DNA from: Tillandsia leiboldiana
Taxonomy: Eukaryota > Streptophyta > Magnoliopsida > Poales > Bromeliaceae
Assembly: GCA_029204045.2 (NCBI GenBank)
Contig: CM055066.1
Span: 46,906,745 to 46,970,744, forward strand
Direction of reading: 5' to 3'
DNA length: 64,000 nucleotides
The translations under genes and the position numbers were made by a program. Under the pieces are notes generated by a model. It ran no database searches. It was given only the letters and a program-made list of their open reading frames with translations, and was not told the DNA's origin. Shown here piece by piece: positions 9,727 to 21,740 of the stretch (positions within the stretch are counted from its first letter, which is position 1; each line of letters opens with the position of its first letter).

Positions 9727-12711
9727 CCCTGATTTATGTTGCATCCTGGTAGTGTCACTGACTCCCCACTCTGTGACAGGTTGGTTGGGCGCGGGCACGG
9801 GACGGATGTGAGGACGGTCTAGGAAGATGTTTCGTTTTTCTTTCACTTTTCTTTCGAGTGACTTTGCGAAGTTTTATTCATGTATATCTCTTTAGTTTTC
9901 GTGCTGTATGTGTGGGTTCGTCTGTTCTCGTGTGGATGCTCGAACTACTGTAGTGACCCTGCGTGCTTGCATACTCAGTAGTTGACGGCCTATTTTCAAA
10001 CTAGGAAAAATGTTTGCGAAAACAGCTTTTAAAACAACGGGGGTCGTGTGGACCCCGATTTGAAAACCCATGGATTTATCCTTTCTAAATAACGACGGCC
10101 GTGGTAAGTAGTTATAATGCTCCCTCTTGCTTTTGTGAACGATGATTGTGGTTAAAGTGTGAACGAGGTTACACGCGGGTTGGTATGCCTGTTTAAGTTG
10201 AGACTGTCATGCATGTGTAAAGGAGACCCCACTCTCGGGGTCGAGGAATTTGCACATGTGGCAGGTCTGTCGCGCACCGGGGGACAATGTAAAAGAAAAA
10301 TTTTAATATTCCACGTTTTCCGCTCTACCGAAAAACCCCCGGGACGTGACACTATCCCAAACCCCTGCTCGAACCCGAGCAACATAAACCACAAAACTGT
10401 CTAAAAAGGAGAAAAGAAACAAAGATGGTTTCTCCTAAGTCAAGTCCCAATATGATAGTGTAGCAGTAAAAGATGGCCTATCTAGATGTCCCTACAAACA
10501 TGCAATTGTCCACAAAGAAGATAAAAGGGAGTAAATCACATGATCGCTCCACAAGGTATAACCACATGCCAAAATCGCTAATAAACTACACCTGTCCATA
10601 ATCCATGATCCATAATAACTCCTCGGAGTAATACCCGCACATAGATACATAATCCTGCCCCATCGCATAATCCAATCTCATAAAAGCCTATGTGCTAACA
10701 AGGCATGCTAAATAATCACATAGGGTAACATTCTCTTAGGTAAGCTTTCACTAATCATCAACATGAATATCCACTATTGCAATTGTCATAAGACATAACA
10801 CAAATATAAATCTTGCAATTCCTTTTACAATTACCAGGCCTAAGCTTACCCCTCAATCATATATATTGTACCCTAAACGTGCATGCATTCTATCAGATAG
10901 AATTAAAGAACCGTCCACCGGTTCTGGGGACGAAGCAACCCACCTGAAACGCTTTCCGCAGGCAAAACCGAAGTCGGTGAAGTGCATAGTCACTCACTAA
11001 CAAAATTCGCCAAAACTGCACCCTCGGTACACAGTCGCACAAGCCCCTGCTCCAACCAACATCATAAACACAACACACTAATCAATACCCCACACACACA
11101 TCAAATAACGTTTGCTGTTTTTACAAAATAACAAAGAGGAAGGCGATTTTCACCTATGTGCAGTCTTCTGAAAAATCCAGAAAAATCACAGTTGCGATCC
11201 TCGCGACGAGTAGATCTAAATCGAGTATTTATACACCTCGTTCCGACACCTGTAGGCCAAGAAACAATTAGAACAACGTGGTAAGCCAACATCCTCACGA
11301 ACACAAGCCTGCAGAAAAATTAGTCCCAAAGAAGCTTAATTATCACCTTCGAAGAGTCCTCCAAAAATTCCAGTAAAAATACGGGAGTGTTCCTCTCGAA
11401 GTGTAGATGCCGATCGAGTCCTCATACATCCCGATCCAATGCCCGTAGGCCGAGAAATCCAAACATTACTCCACGGCTGTCCTAATACCTCGCGGCAGTA
11501 CAAGGGGTCAAAAGGTACCTCGGGAACACCACCAAAAACTCGAAACGGAGCGAAGTGATCAACACATAAATCGAAGGCGTACCTCTCATTAACGCGCTGC
11601 CATGAAAATTGGCTCAAAATTCCACCGGGGTAGCTTAGGGGGCCTCACGCACTGAAAAGTGACGGGGGAAGCCAAAAACAAAGGAGCGTCGCAGTGCGCC
11701 GTGTCGCAGAAAACGACGATGCCGCGGCATCCAAAAATACCCAAGATCCATCAAAGTGTGGAGGAGAAGATGGTGAAGTGCTCTGCTGAAGGGGGACAAC
11801 CAGAACTGCCAAAAATCCTGCACACATGGCCCCCAATTCCTATTTATAAGGTGAAATCATGACGAAAAATACACATTGGAGGACATTTTCCGGGCGCCCG
11901 AAAATTTCGGGCGCCAACAGTAACGCCCGATCCAGTCGTCCATCCAACGCACGAATTCGTCTGATTGCGCCACGTCACCCCCGAATAGCCAACAGCCTAA
12001 ACCGCCACCCGCAATGTGACGCGTGGCCCGCGCGGGCGCTCACACGTGGCGCGCCCACGCGCGGGAACCCACGCGTCAACGCATCGATCACCGTTCCCAT
12101 GTGCGCGCCTACCGCGCCGCCCGCGCCCTACTGCGCACACATCCCGAGGCACCCTTACTCGACACCGTGGACCACGCCTGATGCGCCAGCCACTCCCCTG
12201 CTCCCAGGCGTCCAACGCGAACCACTCGAAAGACGCCACGTGGCACACGCCCCCCCTGCACCGCACTCGCCCGTGCACCTGCCAGCGCCTGCCGCTGCCC
12301 GCGCCCTCTCCCGTGGGCGGGGCCCACTGCACCGCGCCTCCTGCTCCGCCATGTGGTGTACGACGCCAATAGGAAGCTGCCACGTGGCACACCCTCGGTC
12401 CACCGGTCCACCGTGCACCCGAAAATACTGGAAATCTTCCAGGTGTCCGTTTTCGGGCGTCCGGACTCAGAAAAATACAACCTAGTAGTCGATTTCCATC
12501 ATTTTTTCGTGCTGAATCCAAATTCGATGTCCGTTTCACGTGAAACCACTTCTAAAATTTAATGGGGTATCCGAATACACTCAAGATCCATTCATCGCAC
12601 TGAGTCCACTTCTTGAGTCCGATACGCGCACAAACACCCCCAACACTCAACATAAGCCCCCAGAAGCTGCTGATCCGCAGTAAACCTATCCTGGGGATTC
12701 GGGTCCTCACA

Positions 12712-13236
12712 TCCTCCCCCACTAAAAGAAAGTTTCGTCCTCGAAACTTAGCTCAACTCCACTCCAAAGGAAGTCTCAAAATCAAGGATAGGTACTCAAC
12801 ATCACCGTCTTCAGCTCCCAAATCACCACACACTCCCCGTGATTACTCCTCAACGACAGCAATAACCGGTACGGCATGGACCGGCTGCGTAATTCTCTCA
12901 TCTCACGAGCTAGAATTCACAATGGGCGTCCCTCGTACTCCAAACACTCACAGATCTTAACTGGAGCGAGTCAATCACTGGAGAGGGATCCAAAAACATA
13001 ACACTCCTGAGCTGAGACGTGGCAAAACGTCGGGGATTCCATCAAAGAAGCTGGGGTGGATAGGAACGAACCACCAGTGCAGCACGCACCAAAACCACTC
13101 CCTTGTGCCAACTCAACCAGGGCGACCCGAAACACACCCACACGATCATCCAATAAGGAAAGGAGCCCTAACCAGGGGGGGTTCCCACTCCGTCACTCCC
13201 GGATCCTAACCATCCGAGTGGACTGCTCAGTCGCAG
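12712..13236 (-). pseudogene. GypD internal remnant: polypurine tract and integrase tail
   Basis: On the minus strand this holds the last part of a gypsy element. The polypurine tract CTTTTAGTGGGGGAGGA lies at 12712-12728, preceded by TTTCGAGGACGAAACTTT. Upstream (about 12790-12905) is a degenerate integrase tail in which IPYVKV, NH and WE-type positions can still be matched to GypN. Frameshifts and stops are frequent. The piece ends at 13236 against the terminus of L2 without a primer binding site, so it is not a complete internal region. It has no other recognisable gene content. Confidence 0.7.
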
Positions 13237-14650
13237 TGTCACGCCCCAGGGTCGAAACTGCGACCCGGGCTCGCCAACAGATCCACCACGTATGCAAAAC
13301 TCCGCATAGGCGAAGCGTCCTACCTGCAAGAAAAGGTACTACAGCTAAACAGATATCAGAGCTACAAAATAAAACTGTTGTAAAACTAAAATCTGCTCAC
13401 TGTACAACTGGAAATAATGTCCCCAAGTAAATCCTCATACAGTATCCTCTGAATACAAAACCATAAGCTCAAAGAGGGAGGTAGCTCAAAAAAATAATAC
13501 ATCAGTGTACAGGCTCTCAATACAAGTCAGATCCTCACTACAAAAATCTCTCAAAAGCAAAAGTAAAATAATCTACTGACTGTGCTACAAATCTCCAATG
13601 AAGGAAAAACAGCTACTCTCCAAAGATAGGTATGGATCTAGCTCGCGACTCCCTCGCCTCGAACAGCAACCGCAGAATCAGCAACACCCGCTAAGACTCT
13701 GCAAAACAAAGGGGAGAAAAGTCAAAGAAGGGGGAAAACCCCCAATGGGCGTGAGAACAACACCAAAAAGGAGTTCTCAGTGGGTACCGCCACCAGGTCC
13801 GACGGTCTGCACACTAAGTCCACTAGAGGCATAAGATAACTATGTAGTAAAGACTGAAATAAGAAAGCTGGAGACTCTCAACAGCTACCATGCCTCTATC
13901 TAAATGCTCAAATGGGGAAAACCAATGAAAGGTATGCAACCACTCGCACACGAGGTGCACTATCGACCCAATCGAGCTGACTGCCACATCAGGTCCAGTC
14001 AAGCCTGCGCCTCCCTAGTATATCAACATAGGGTGTCCAATCGGACTAACTCGCTATCAAAAAGTGGCACATGCAGGCTATAGTCGAAATCCACGCTCTC
14101 TCTCAGAACGGATAGACTCAAGATCCTCAACCTATCGCACAACGGTTGAAAACTCACAACGACCACGGGACCACCGTTAAACCCAAACGGTTCCCAACAA
14201 CACTAGCACTGGTCTAAACACAGCTACTAGACTCCACTCAATCCCCTGACACGAGTGCAATAATAAAGTACCTGCATGTAATAAACCCAATCAATGGACC
14301 AATAAAAACTGGCACTGCCTGCTCAACTGTCTCAAGTATCTGCTAACCAATCGGTACTTACTGACCGATGCTCACTGTCTGGCACTCACTGGCCAACAGG
14401 TCTGGCACTCACTGGCCAATATGTCAACTGCCTACTCCGGAGTGGCCTCGAGGGGAGCGACCCACACGAGTAAAGTATCTCAGTAACAAGTATCATAGTA
14501 TAGCAAGACTGGATCACGACTCTGATCAAAGTGGGAGAGCCCATCCACTAAAGAAAACCCCGGTCCTCAATCAGATGCAATAGTACTCAAAAGTGGGAAA
14601 CTCCGTCCACTAGAGGAACCTGATACCCAATCTGATGCATAAGTAAATAT

Positions 14651-14830
14651 CCGGTCAGCCGCCCAGTATCCGCGGTTGTCGTACTGCCCCATAAACCAAG
14701 AACCCATAACCGACCTCCGGTCAACCGCCCAATATCCGCGGTTGCCGCACTATCCTGCCATCTACAATCAAGTACCACCGACACTCGGCCAACCGCCCAA
14801 TATCTGCGGTCGCCGCAATACCCACAATCC
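14651..14830. repeat. GypD LTR internal repeat, three units of about 67 bp
   Basis: Units begin CCGGTCARCCGCCCARTATC at 14651, 14717 and 14785 (the last diverged). L1 has two (7512, 7582) and L3 has two (52640, 52711), so copy number varies between LTRs of one family. Confidence 0.8.
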
Positions 14831-16351
14831 ACAAACAAACCCAACCTGCCCCAGACTCGAAGTTTCGACTACACTATCCCAAACCCCTGCTCGAACCCGA
14901 GCAACATAAACCATATGACTGACAAAAAGGAGAAAAGCGGCAAAGATGGTTTCTCCTAAGTCAAGTCCCAAAATGATAGTGTAGCAGTAAAAGATGGCCT
15001 ATCTAGATGTCCATACAAGCATGCATTTGTCCTCAAGAAAGATAAAAGGAAGTATAATCGATAGTAGCTTCACATAAATATAAACTCATGCCGAAATCAT
15101 CTATGGACTACACCTGCCAAAAATCCCTGATCCATAATCCATAATAACTCCTCAAAGTAAAACCCTCACATAGATATAATATCCTGTCCCCTCGAATGAT
15201 CAATCCTCGTAAAATACTATGTGCTAACATGGCATGCTAAAAAATCTGTTACTACAAAATGTCAAACCCACATGAATAGGCCAATGATTAAATAACATGT
15301 ACAATAATTAGGTAAACATTAATTCACAAGATCTAGGCCACTTTCCTTGCTTACATCTCAATACTATTAATTGTACATTTAACCATGCATGCATTCTAAT
15401 ATATAGAATTAGAGAACCGTCCACCAGTTCTGGGGATGAAGCAACCCACCTGAAACACTTTCCGCAGGCAAAACCGAAGTCGGTGAAGTGCGTAGTCACA
15501 CGCTATCCAAAATCTGCCAAAACCGCACCCTCGGTACTCAGTCGCGCAAGCCTCTGTTCCAAACAATAACACCACCAACAATCAAAACCAACACCACAAC
15601 ACTCCCCAAAAACAGCACATGTTGTTTTTTACAACCAGCACAGAAAATAGGGAATTTTCACCTGCGTGCAGTCCTCTAAAAATCCCAAAAAAATCACCAC
15701 TGCGATCCTCGCGACGAGTAGCCCCAAAACTAGTATTTATACTCCTTATTCCGACACCTTTAGGCCAAGAAACAATTAGAACAACACTGGAAGTCCACAT
15801 TCTCAAGAACAAAAGCCTGCAGAAATTCAGTCCCAAAGAAGCTTAATTCTCACCTTTGAAATGACCTCAGAAAAATCAAATAAAAATACGGGTACGTTCC
15901 TCTCGAAGCATAGATATCAATCGAGTCCTTAAACGCCTAATTCTGATGCTCGTAGACCGATAAAATCCAACAATACTCCACTGCTGTCCCAAAACTCACA
16001 GCAGTACAAGGTGTCAAAGTTTGCCTCGGGAACCATGCCAAAATCCCAAAATGAGATGAAGTGATCAACACAAAAATCGAAGGGGTACCTCTCGTGAACG
16101 CACTTCCACAAAAATCAGCTCAAAATACCATCGAGATGATCTAGGGTGCCTCGCGCACTGAAATGCGATGGTAAAAGCCAAAAATGAAGGAACGTCAAAG
16201 TACGCCGCGTTGCAGAAAACGTCGATGCCGCGACCTCCAAAAATTCCGGGAATCCATCACAAGATGCCCCACAAAATTATGAACAATCTTCCTTAAGGCC
16301 TCACAGAGAGATGAGCTCGGGAAGAAGGCCAAAACGCGCTACAAAAGGGGG

Positions 16352-16360
16352 CCTTTTATA
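16352..16360 (-). promoter_or_regulatory. GypD L2 TATA box
   Basis: TATAAAAGG on the minus strand, about 0.9 kb into the LTR once GypB is removed. The equivalents are TATAAATAG in L1 (11841-11850) and in L3 (54286-54295). Position and conservation in three LTR copies support a U3 promoter. GypB inserted about 166 bp upstream of it. Confidence 0.65.
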
Positions 16361-17862
16361 CTCAAAACCCAACAAATCAAGAAATGACCCCTGTGTCCCC
16401 TGTTTCGGGCGCCCGAAAGGATTCGGGCTACTACAGTTCTCCAAAACGTACCCCAAACCATCAGCACCCGAATCAACCTGGTCGCGACACGTGGCCCCGA
16501 ACAGCAAACAGCGGGTCGGGCCATCCTGTTGAGGGTAAGTGAGCATAGTTAATAGTGGACATTTGAAGCTTTTAGTGTACTGGGAGTTTTGGGTTGCCCC
16601 TGTGAGATATTTGTGTATGTGTGCATTGGAGCTGGTAGGTGTATAAGTGGGTTCTTCGTAATTGGAATTTTTGAACTTGTAATTTTGGTGGTGCTGTGAA
16701 CTTTTATTTGGAGTGCAGATTTTGTGTTGGAATGGTGAATGTGGTGTATTTGAGCCCTTTTTGCACTGATTTAGCCGTGGAGTGAGCCAATGTATACGCA
16801 GATTTTTATGAAGACTCAAGGGAATTTATCAAAACTTTCGAAAATTTTCCGGGTACGTGGCAGTGTGCGCGCGCGCGGCGCGTTTTTCGGAGTGTCGTCA
16901 GTTCGAGGTTTCGGCACTTCACCGACTTCAGCGTTGCCTGCGGAAAGCGATCCAGGTGGGTTGGAATTTCTCCGAAATGTGTGGAATGCCTTCTAAAGCT
17001 ATTGTATGCATGTTGATCATGTTTAGCTTACTATTTATATAGCTGCTAAATCTGATAGTTGCCTAGAAAACTGTAGAATAATAATTCTAGGCCCCAGATA
17101 TTTTTTAGCATGATCTAGGGATGACATGACACTAGACCGCATGTTTAGTTGACATTAGATTGGCATCTGAACCGTATTAAAAATCGGCGGACCGATTTTT
17201 AAGAAATTGAGACTTTAAAAATAGTTTGGGATTTTTGTGAGCTTCTAGAGGGTTTGAGTAGGTTCAGGATGCATGTATCCTCGTGCCAGGAGGCCGAGTG
17301 GATTCTTAGAGCATTGTGAGATGACTTTCTAGTGTCATGTGAGAGTTTTAGCATTTTCCAATTCGGGGGCGGAAGCTATGGGCGGCTATGCCTACAGCCT
17401 GTTCTTGTTTGATAGGGTTGTAGGTGGCAGTCGTTCAGAATTTCCAGGCCTCCCGTGTGAGAGATTGAGAACTTATTCCCTGATTGATTTACTCTAGATC
17501 ATGGATCGTGTTCTGATTTAGTGGTGGAGATGGTTCTCCGACTTGATTTCGAGAGATTGGGCTCTGGCAGATTGGGTCATGGAGGGTTCCCGACTTAGCC
17601 AGGGATGTGCATTATCAGATTGGGTCGTTGAGGGTTCTCCGACATAGCTATGAGAGGGTTTGGCATTTCCTGATCCAGTCGATGAGGGTTCCCGACTGTG
17701 ATGTGATATCTGGTATTGAGTATCCGATCTGTTTGATCGTGGATCACAGCCTGCATGTGCGATTTATGAGATAGTTGAGACTGACTAGATATTAGAGCTC
17801 GGTGGGGTCGCCCCCCTCGAGTACACTCCGGATGCGTTATGATGATTCAGATGGACCGACTA

Positions 17863-18087
17863 GGACGCCCCACATGCAGTGGGCAGGTGCGTTCGTAGTA
17901 GTCGGTGGGACGCCCCACGTGGAGTGGGCAGGTGCGTCCATAGTAGTCAGTAGGACGCCCCACACGCAGTGGGCATGTGCGTTCGTAGTAGTTGGCGGGA
18001 CGCCCCACATAGAGTGGGCAGGTGCGTCCATAGTAGTCAGTAGGACGCCCCACGTAGAGTGGGCAGGTGCGTTCCTAGACGACAGGC
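17863..18087. repeat. Five 45-bp tandem repeats in the GypB 5' LTR
   Basis: Units start GGACGCCCCAC at 17863, 17908, 17953, 17998 and 18043. They alternate between a GTTCGTAGTAGT type and a GTCCATAGTAGT type, giving a 90-bp higher-order period. Each unit has a CCCAC/GTGGG inverted pair. The same five units are at 24687-24911 in the 3' LTR. Period times three gives open frames that should be ignored. Confidence 0.9.
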
Positions 18088-18295
18088 GCGGGCTTGACTG
18101 GGCCAGTTTTGGACAGTCGTTGAGATTTGGGTTTTGAGAGCACCTTGTGTGCGAGTGGTGTATAGCTGCTCTTAGATGAGTTTTCCTTTGAGCATGATAC
18201 TTGAGGCATTTAGTGGTGAGAGTGTATGCATAGTATGTTTATGATAGAGTTTCCTTTTGAGCACTATGATTGGGACTTTCTTTCAGCTTACCCGT

Positions 18296-18327
18296 TATCT
18301 ATCTATCTATCTATCTGCATATCTATC
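18296..18327. repeat. (ATCT)n microsatellite in the GypB 5' LTR
   Basis: About five ATCT units, then GCATATCTATC. The 3' LTR has about two more units (25119-25155), a simple length difference between the two LTRs of one insertion. Confidence 0.85.
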
Positions 18328-18820
18328 TTTTGTGCCTCCAGTAGACTTAGTGGGCATACCGTGGATATTGGGATGGTACCCACTGAGATCTGCCCTCTGC
18401 AGTAGATCTCACACCCGCTGCGGTGACAGGTTGAGGTAGCTGTTCCGGCTTGGTCCGCACGGAGTCAGCACATCGAGGTGAGGACGTGGCAGATTAGCTC
18501 CTTACCAGCATTGAGAGTCAGAGGTAGATGTACCCATTTTTATTTTATGACTCTACTTTTGTACTGGACATTCTGAGAGACTTGTGAGGATTGTTTTATT
18601 TTTCATAGCTTTCAGACTATGTACTGAGGACTTTCATTGATCTGGATGTTCAGTTGATTTCTATAGCTTTTGGTTTTAGTTTCAGCTCTGATACATGTTT
18701 TTAGCTATAGATCTGACTTGCAGGGTAGACGCTTCGTCTGTGCAGCAGTTTCCGCACAGACGGCGGATTTGTTGGGCGCCCGGGTCGCAGTTTCGACCCC
18801 CGGGGCGTGACAGATTTAGG

Positions 18821-18833
18821 TGGTATCAGAGCC
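18821..18833 (+). other. GypB primer binding site (initiator-Met tRNA type)
   Basis: TGGTATCAGAGCC, eight bases after the LTR end. It is complementary to the 3' end of plant initiator methionine tRNA, the usual primer of these elements. Confidence 0.9.
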
Positions 18834-19720
18834 TAGGTATATAGGTCATTGAGGACTTAGAGACCCTAGGCTATTGGTTGGACAGTAGGACGACTGTCGA
18901 GAGAGACGTGACTTTAGCGAGAGTCCTGATTGAGTGTGTACCTCCCCAAGAGGATTGGGGCGAGTAATCTTACGTGTTATTTCTCTAAAGGTGATTATGT
19001 TGGCTGCAGACAACATAATACTTTAGAAGGGCTAACATGTTATAAACTTTCGCTGGATTGGGTCGAGAGAGTTTTGGTCCTAATGGTTGTTCTGTTGCAG
19101 TGATTTGATGCTTCCGAGACGCCGTGCAGCGGCGAGGGCGTGTTTGACCTTGGATGAGGAGCTCGTTTAGCGGGAAGCTAAATGGATAGAGCCGAGAGGG
19201 GCCTAAGAGATTCAGGCCCAAGCAGTCCTGATATTTGAGGCGATCCGGCGCCAGGAAGAGAACATGGAGCGCGTGAAGCGCATACTTGGATCGAGAACAT
19301 CTCCTGGGGTATCGCCAGTAGTATCTCCGGCCGTGACATCGTCGACCTCGACCCAGATCGCGCTGTGGATAGTGCAGGAGCATTACCGATCGGTTGTGTA
19401 CCGCATCCAGTTCCATCCCCTGCAGATTTCGGGGCTGAGAATTGGATCGCTGCTATGGAAGAGTTGTTCGAGGATTTGTTCATCCAGGAGAAGCATCTGG
19501 GCATTTGGTTATGCACTTTTGGTTAGGGACGCCGAGAGTTGGAGGGCGTCGAGTTTGTCCTCCTGGACCACCGGGAGCGCAGTTGACGACCTGGAGCGAG
19601 TTTCCGGGACGGTTGAGCAGTGTACCCCTTGTCGCCCAGGATGAGGCTTAGAGGTTAATCTGCTTGAGAGGGGACTACATCAGGATATCTATCGTCTAGT
19701 GCATGCTCGATGAATTGACC
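18834..19720 (+). pseudogene. GypB gag remnant
   Basis: Leader, then a degenerate gag. Readable pieces are an Arg/Ala-rich start followed by a Glu-rich helix (about 19105-19290, with stops) and a segment matching the start of the gypsy Gag capsid domain, ENWIAAMEELFEDLF, at about 19440-19490. Frames shift several times between them. There is no zinc knuckle, protease or RT that I can recognise. The gag-like part is too broken to give a protein. Confidence 0.6.
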
Positions 19721-20493
19721 GAGGATCCGTGATCACGTCCAGGAGGGACGAAGAGCGAGTGACCAGCTCCAGTGAGAGACGTCCAGCATCGTCGGATTGT
19801 GGTTAGTCGAGTGGATCGAGGTTGCCATGATTCCCGTCTCAGGATCATGTGTCTCAGAGGAGACAAAGACCAGGAGGTTCTCGACGGACGAGGTACCAAC
19901 AGTAGCGTCAGGATATCTTCAAGTAGAGTGTCCCAGAGTGGTACTCATGGTTTTGCCGCTTGCGACGGCATTCCCACAACCCCTTCAGGATGAAGAGGTT
20001 CATCCGATGTACCGACAGACTGATGGAGCCTTCATGCCGTGGTAGATAGAGCGATGGTCGCCAGCATCTAGTGGATGAGATCGTACAGTTGGTCAGCGGG
20101 CACCAGGATAGTGGATTGTGTCTTACCTGGTATGGTCTTCCTTTAGCCATTGGATTTAGAGCTTGTTGAAGCCGACACCGCTCGTGTGTTTCAGTAGAGC
20201 TGGGATAACGTCGAGTGGGCCAGAGACGGGACGGTTGGTTTGTACACAGGAGGATCAGGTTCCAGATCACGAATAGCACATGGAAGAGTGTTGCCTGCCC
20301 TGCCAGGGCAACCAGGACCTTGGATTGATCATCGAGATGTTAGTCCTACATCAGTTCAGAGATGTTGATATGAGGTTGGATAGGAATCGGTCATCCCAAT
20401 TTATGCTATCATGGATTGTCGAGAGAGGACGTTGACCCTCCGTGGACCTGGTCAGGAGGAGTGTGTTTTTAGAGGATGCGTAGATGTGTTGAT

Positions 20494-20612
20494 GCCCCTG
20501 GCCGAGTTACCAGGAGGTTACCTGCCCCTGGCCGAGTTACCAGGTGGTTACTTGCCCCTGGCCGAGTTACCAGGTGGTTGATGCCCTGGCCGAGTTACCA
20601 GGTGGTTACTTG
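20494..20612. repeat. 30-bp minisatellite inside GypB
   Basis: Units at 20494, 20524, 20554 and 20583; the core CTGGCCGAGTTACCAGG is identical in all and the last unit is shortened by one base. Confidence 0.9.
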
Positions 20613-20798
20613 ATTGAGATTGAGATCGAGACAGTGATTGACGTGGTTTGGGAACCGCACCAACTTCGACAGCACCTCGTGGAGTATCACCCGTGAGACA
20701 GAGAGAGATGTTAGCGCAGTTGCGAGATTTGATGGACCGAGAGGTCTGTGAGACCTAGTACCACGTCGTGGGGATACGACAGTGAGATCCGAGAGATT

Positions 20799-20895
20799 GA
20801 TACACAGTGGTGATTCCACACCGATGATACACGGTGGTGATGCCACGCCGTCGGTACACGGCCGTGATGCCACGTTATGAGTGCACAACGGTGAG
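20799..20895. repeat. 27-bp minisatellite inside GypB
   Basis: Units at 20799, 20826, 20853 and 20880 (partial), core TACACGGTGGTGATGCCAC. A similar CACCGTGTATCA motif is doubled in the GypD internal region (27208-27260, opposite strand), so the repeat may be ancestral to both families. Confidence 0.8.
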
Positions 20896-21230
20896 GGTTC
20901 TGTGACGGTTCGAGCACAGACATGTTTGGATGGTGTTTTGGTTGATGCCATTTTCTAAGATCGGTTAGCGCTATGGAGCCTTCTTCCCGAGGATTGTGCC
21001 AGACAGTGTTCTGGACCCGATAGGGACATTATAAGCTTGCATCGCGGTCAAGTGATTGACTAAGGCCCTGCGGCCTTTTGGACTTGAGGAATTGTGTGCT
21101 CCGGTAGTACTTGGACCGGGTTGTTGTACCGGCATGAGTTGAGCTCTACACTGAGTTGCTGTACCAGTCGTTGAGGTTGAATTATACAGGGCCGGTTGAT
21201 TTGATTATATTCGGATTGGTTTCCGAGGTG

Positions 21231-21740
21231 ACTTAGAGCACGAGGATCATTTGAGGTTAGAGCTGCAACTTCTATGAGAAGAAGTTGTTGCCAAGCTGTG
21301 AGAGCTGTGTGTGGAACTTGAGCTTTTAGTTGCTAAGGAGCAACGGAGGTTTTATGCCAATGGCAAGCGTAGAATTTTGGATTTGGAGATCATGTTTTCT
21401 GGAAACCACTATTCGCTGGGATGCGAGGATTTGAGTTTACGCGGGAAGCTTGGCCGCGAGTATTTTATCACCCGCTTGTTTTGGATCTCACTTCTTTAGA
21501 ATTGGACGAGGAATTGAGCTATCTGGAGTGACCGATGCAATTTGGCTTGTGAGACAAAGGAATTTTGCAGTCGAGTTATACCATGGCGAAGGTTCAGAGG
21601 AGCCTTTTTGGATGAGAGAGAGGCCACTTGAGAGCCGGGGATGAGTTGAGGATCTCCTATTTCCCTGGGATTAAGTCACCCTCCTGAGTAATGGATTTAT
21701 TTTGGGTTTCGAGGACGAAACCCTTTTAAGGAGGGGAGAG
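21231..21740 (+). pseudogene. GypB integrase tail and polypurine tract
   Basis: The ORF at 21311-21499 aligns loosely with the integrase C-terminus: KEQRRFYANGKRRILDLE corresponds to the basic start and RGKLGREYFITRLF to the RGKLSPRFVGPFEIL strand. The reading frame then breaks, with remnants such as EEPFWMRERPLES (about 21595-21635). GGGTTTCGAGGACGAAACCC (21703-21722) and the purine tract AAGGAGGGGAGAG (21728-21740) end the gene, as in other copies. The catalytic core is absent. Confidence 0.65.

Larger units (their letters stand above)
16527..18812 (+). repeat. GypB 5' LTR (2286 bp)
   Basis: TGTTGAGGGTAAG start, CCGGGGCGTGACA end. It contains the CAG/GTGGGT block (16953-16961), a stretch of short direct repeats of the form GGGTTCYCCGACTTAG (17510-17700), five 45-bp repeats (17863-18087), an ATCT microsatellite (18296-18319) and the CCTCCAGTAGACTTAGTGGG stretch shared with the fragment at 1-235. 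No TATA-like promoter was recognised upstream of the conserved block. Confidence 0.9.
19721..21230 (+). other. GypB internal region without recognisable pol, with two minisatellites
   Basis: About 1.5 kb where protease, RT and RNase H would be expected. I find no motif of these enzymes. It holds four 30-bp units at 20494-20612 (GCCCCTGGCCGAGTTACCAG, the last one short) and three and a half 27-bp units at 20799-20895 (GATACACGGTGGTGATGCCA). It may be a decayed pol that gained repeats, or replacement sequence. Confidence 0.55.

Noticed and set aside
17863..18087. Possible CRISPR-like or satellite array
   Set aside because: Units are head-to-tail without unique spacers and occur inside an LTR of a eukaryotic element.
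18821..18833. tRNA gene suggested by the Met-tRNA-like sequence
   Set aside because: Only the 3' tRNA complement is present beside an LTR; it is a primer binding site. The same holds for 29057, 32701, 38937, 49048 and 62553.
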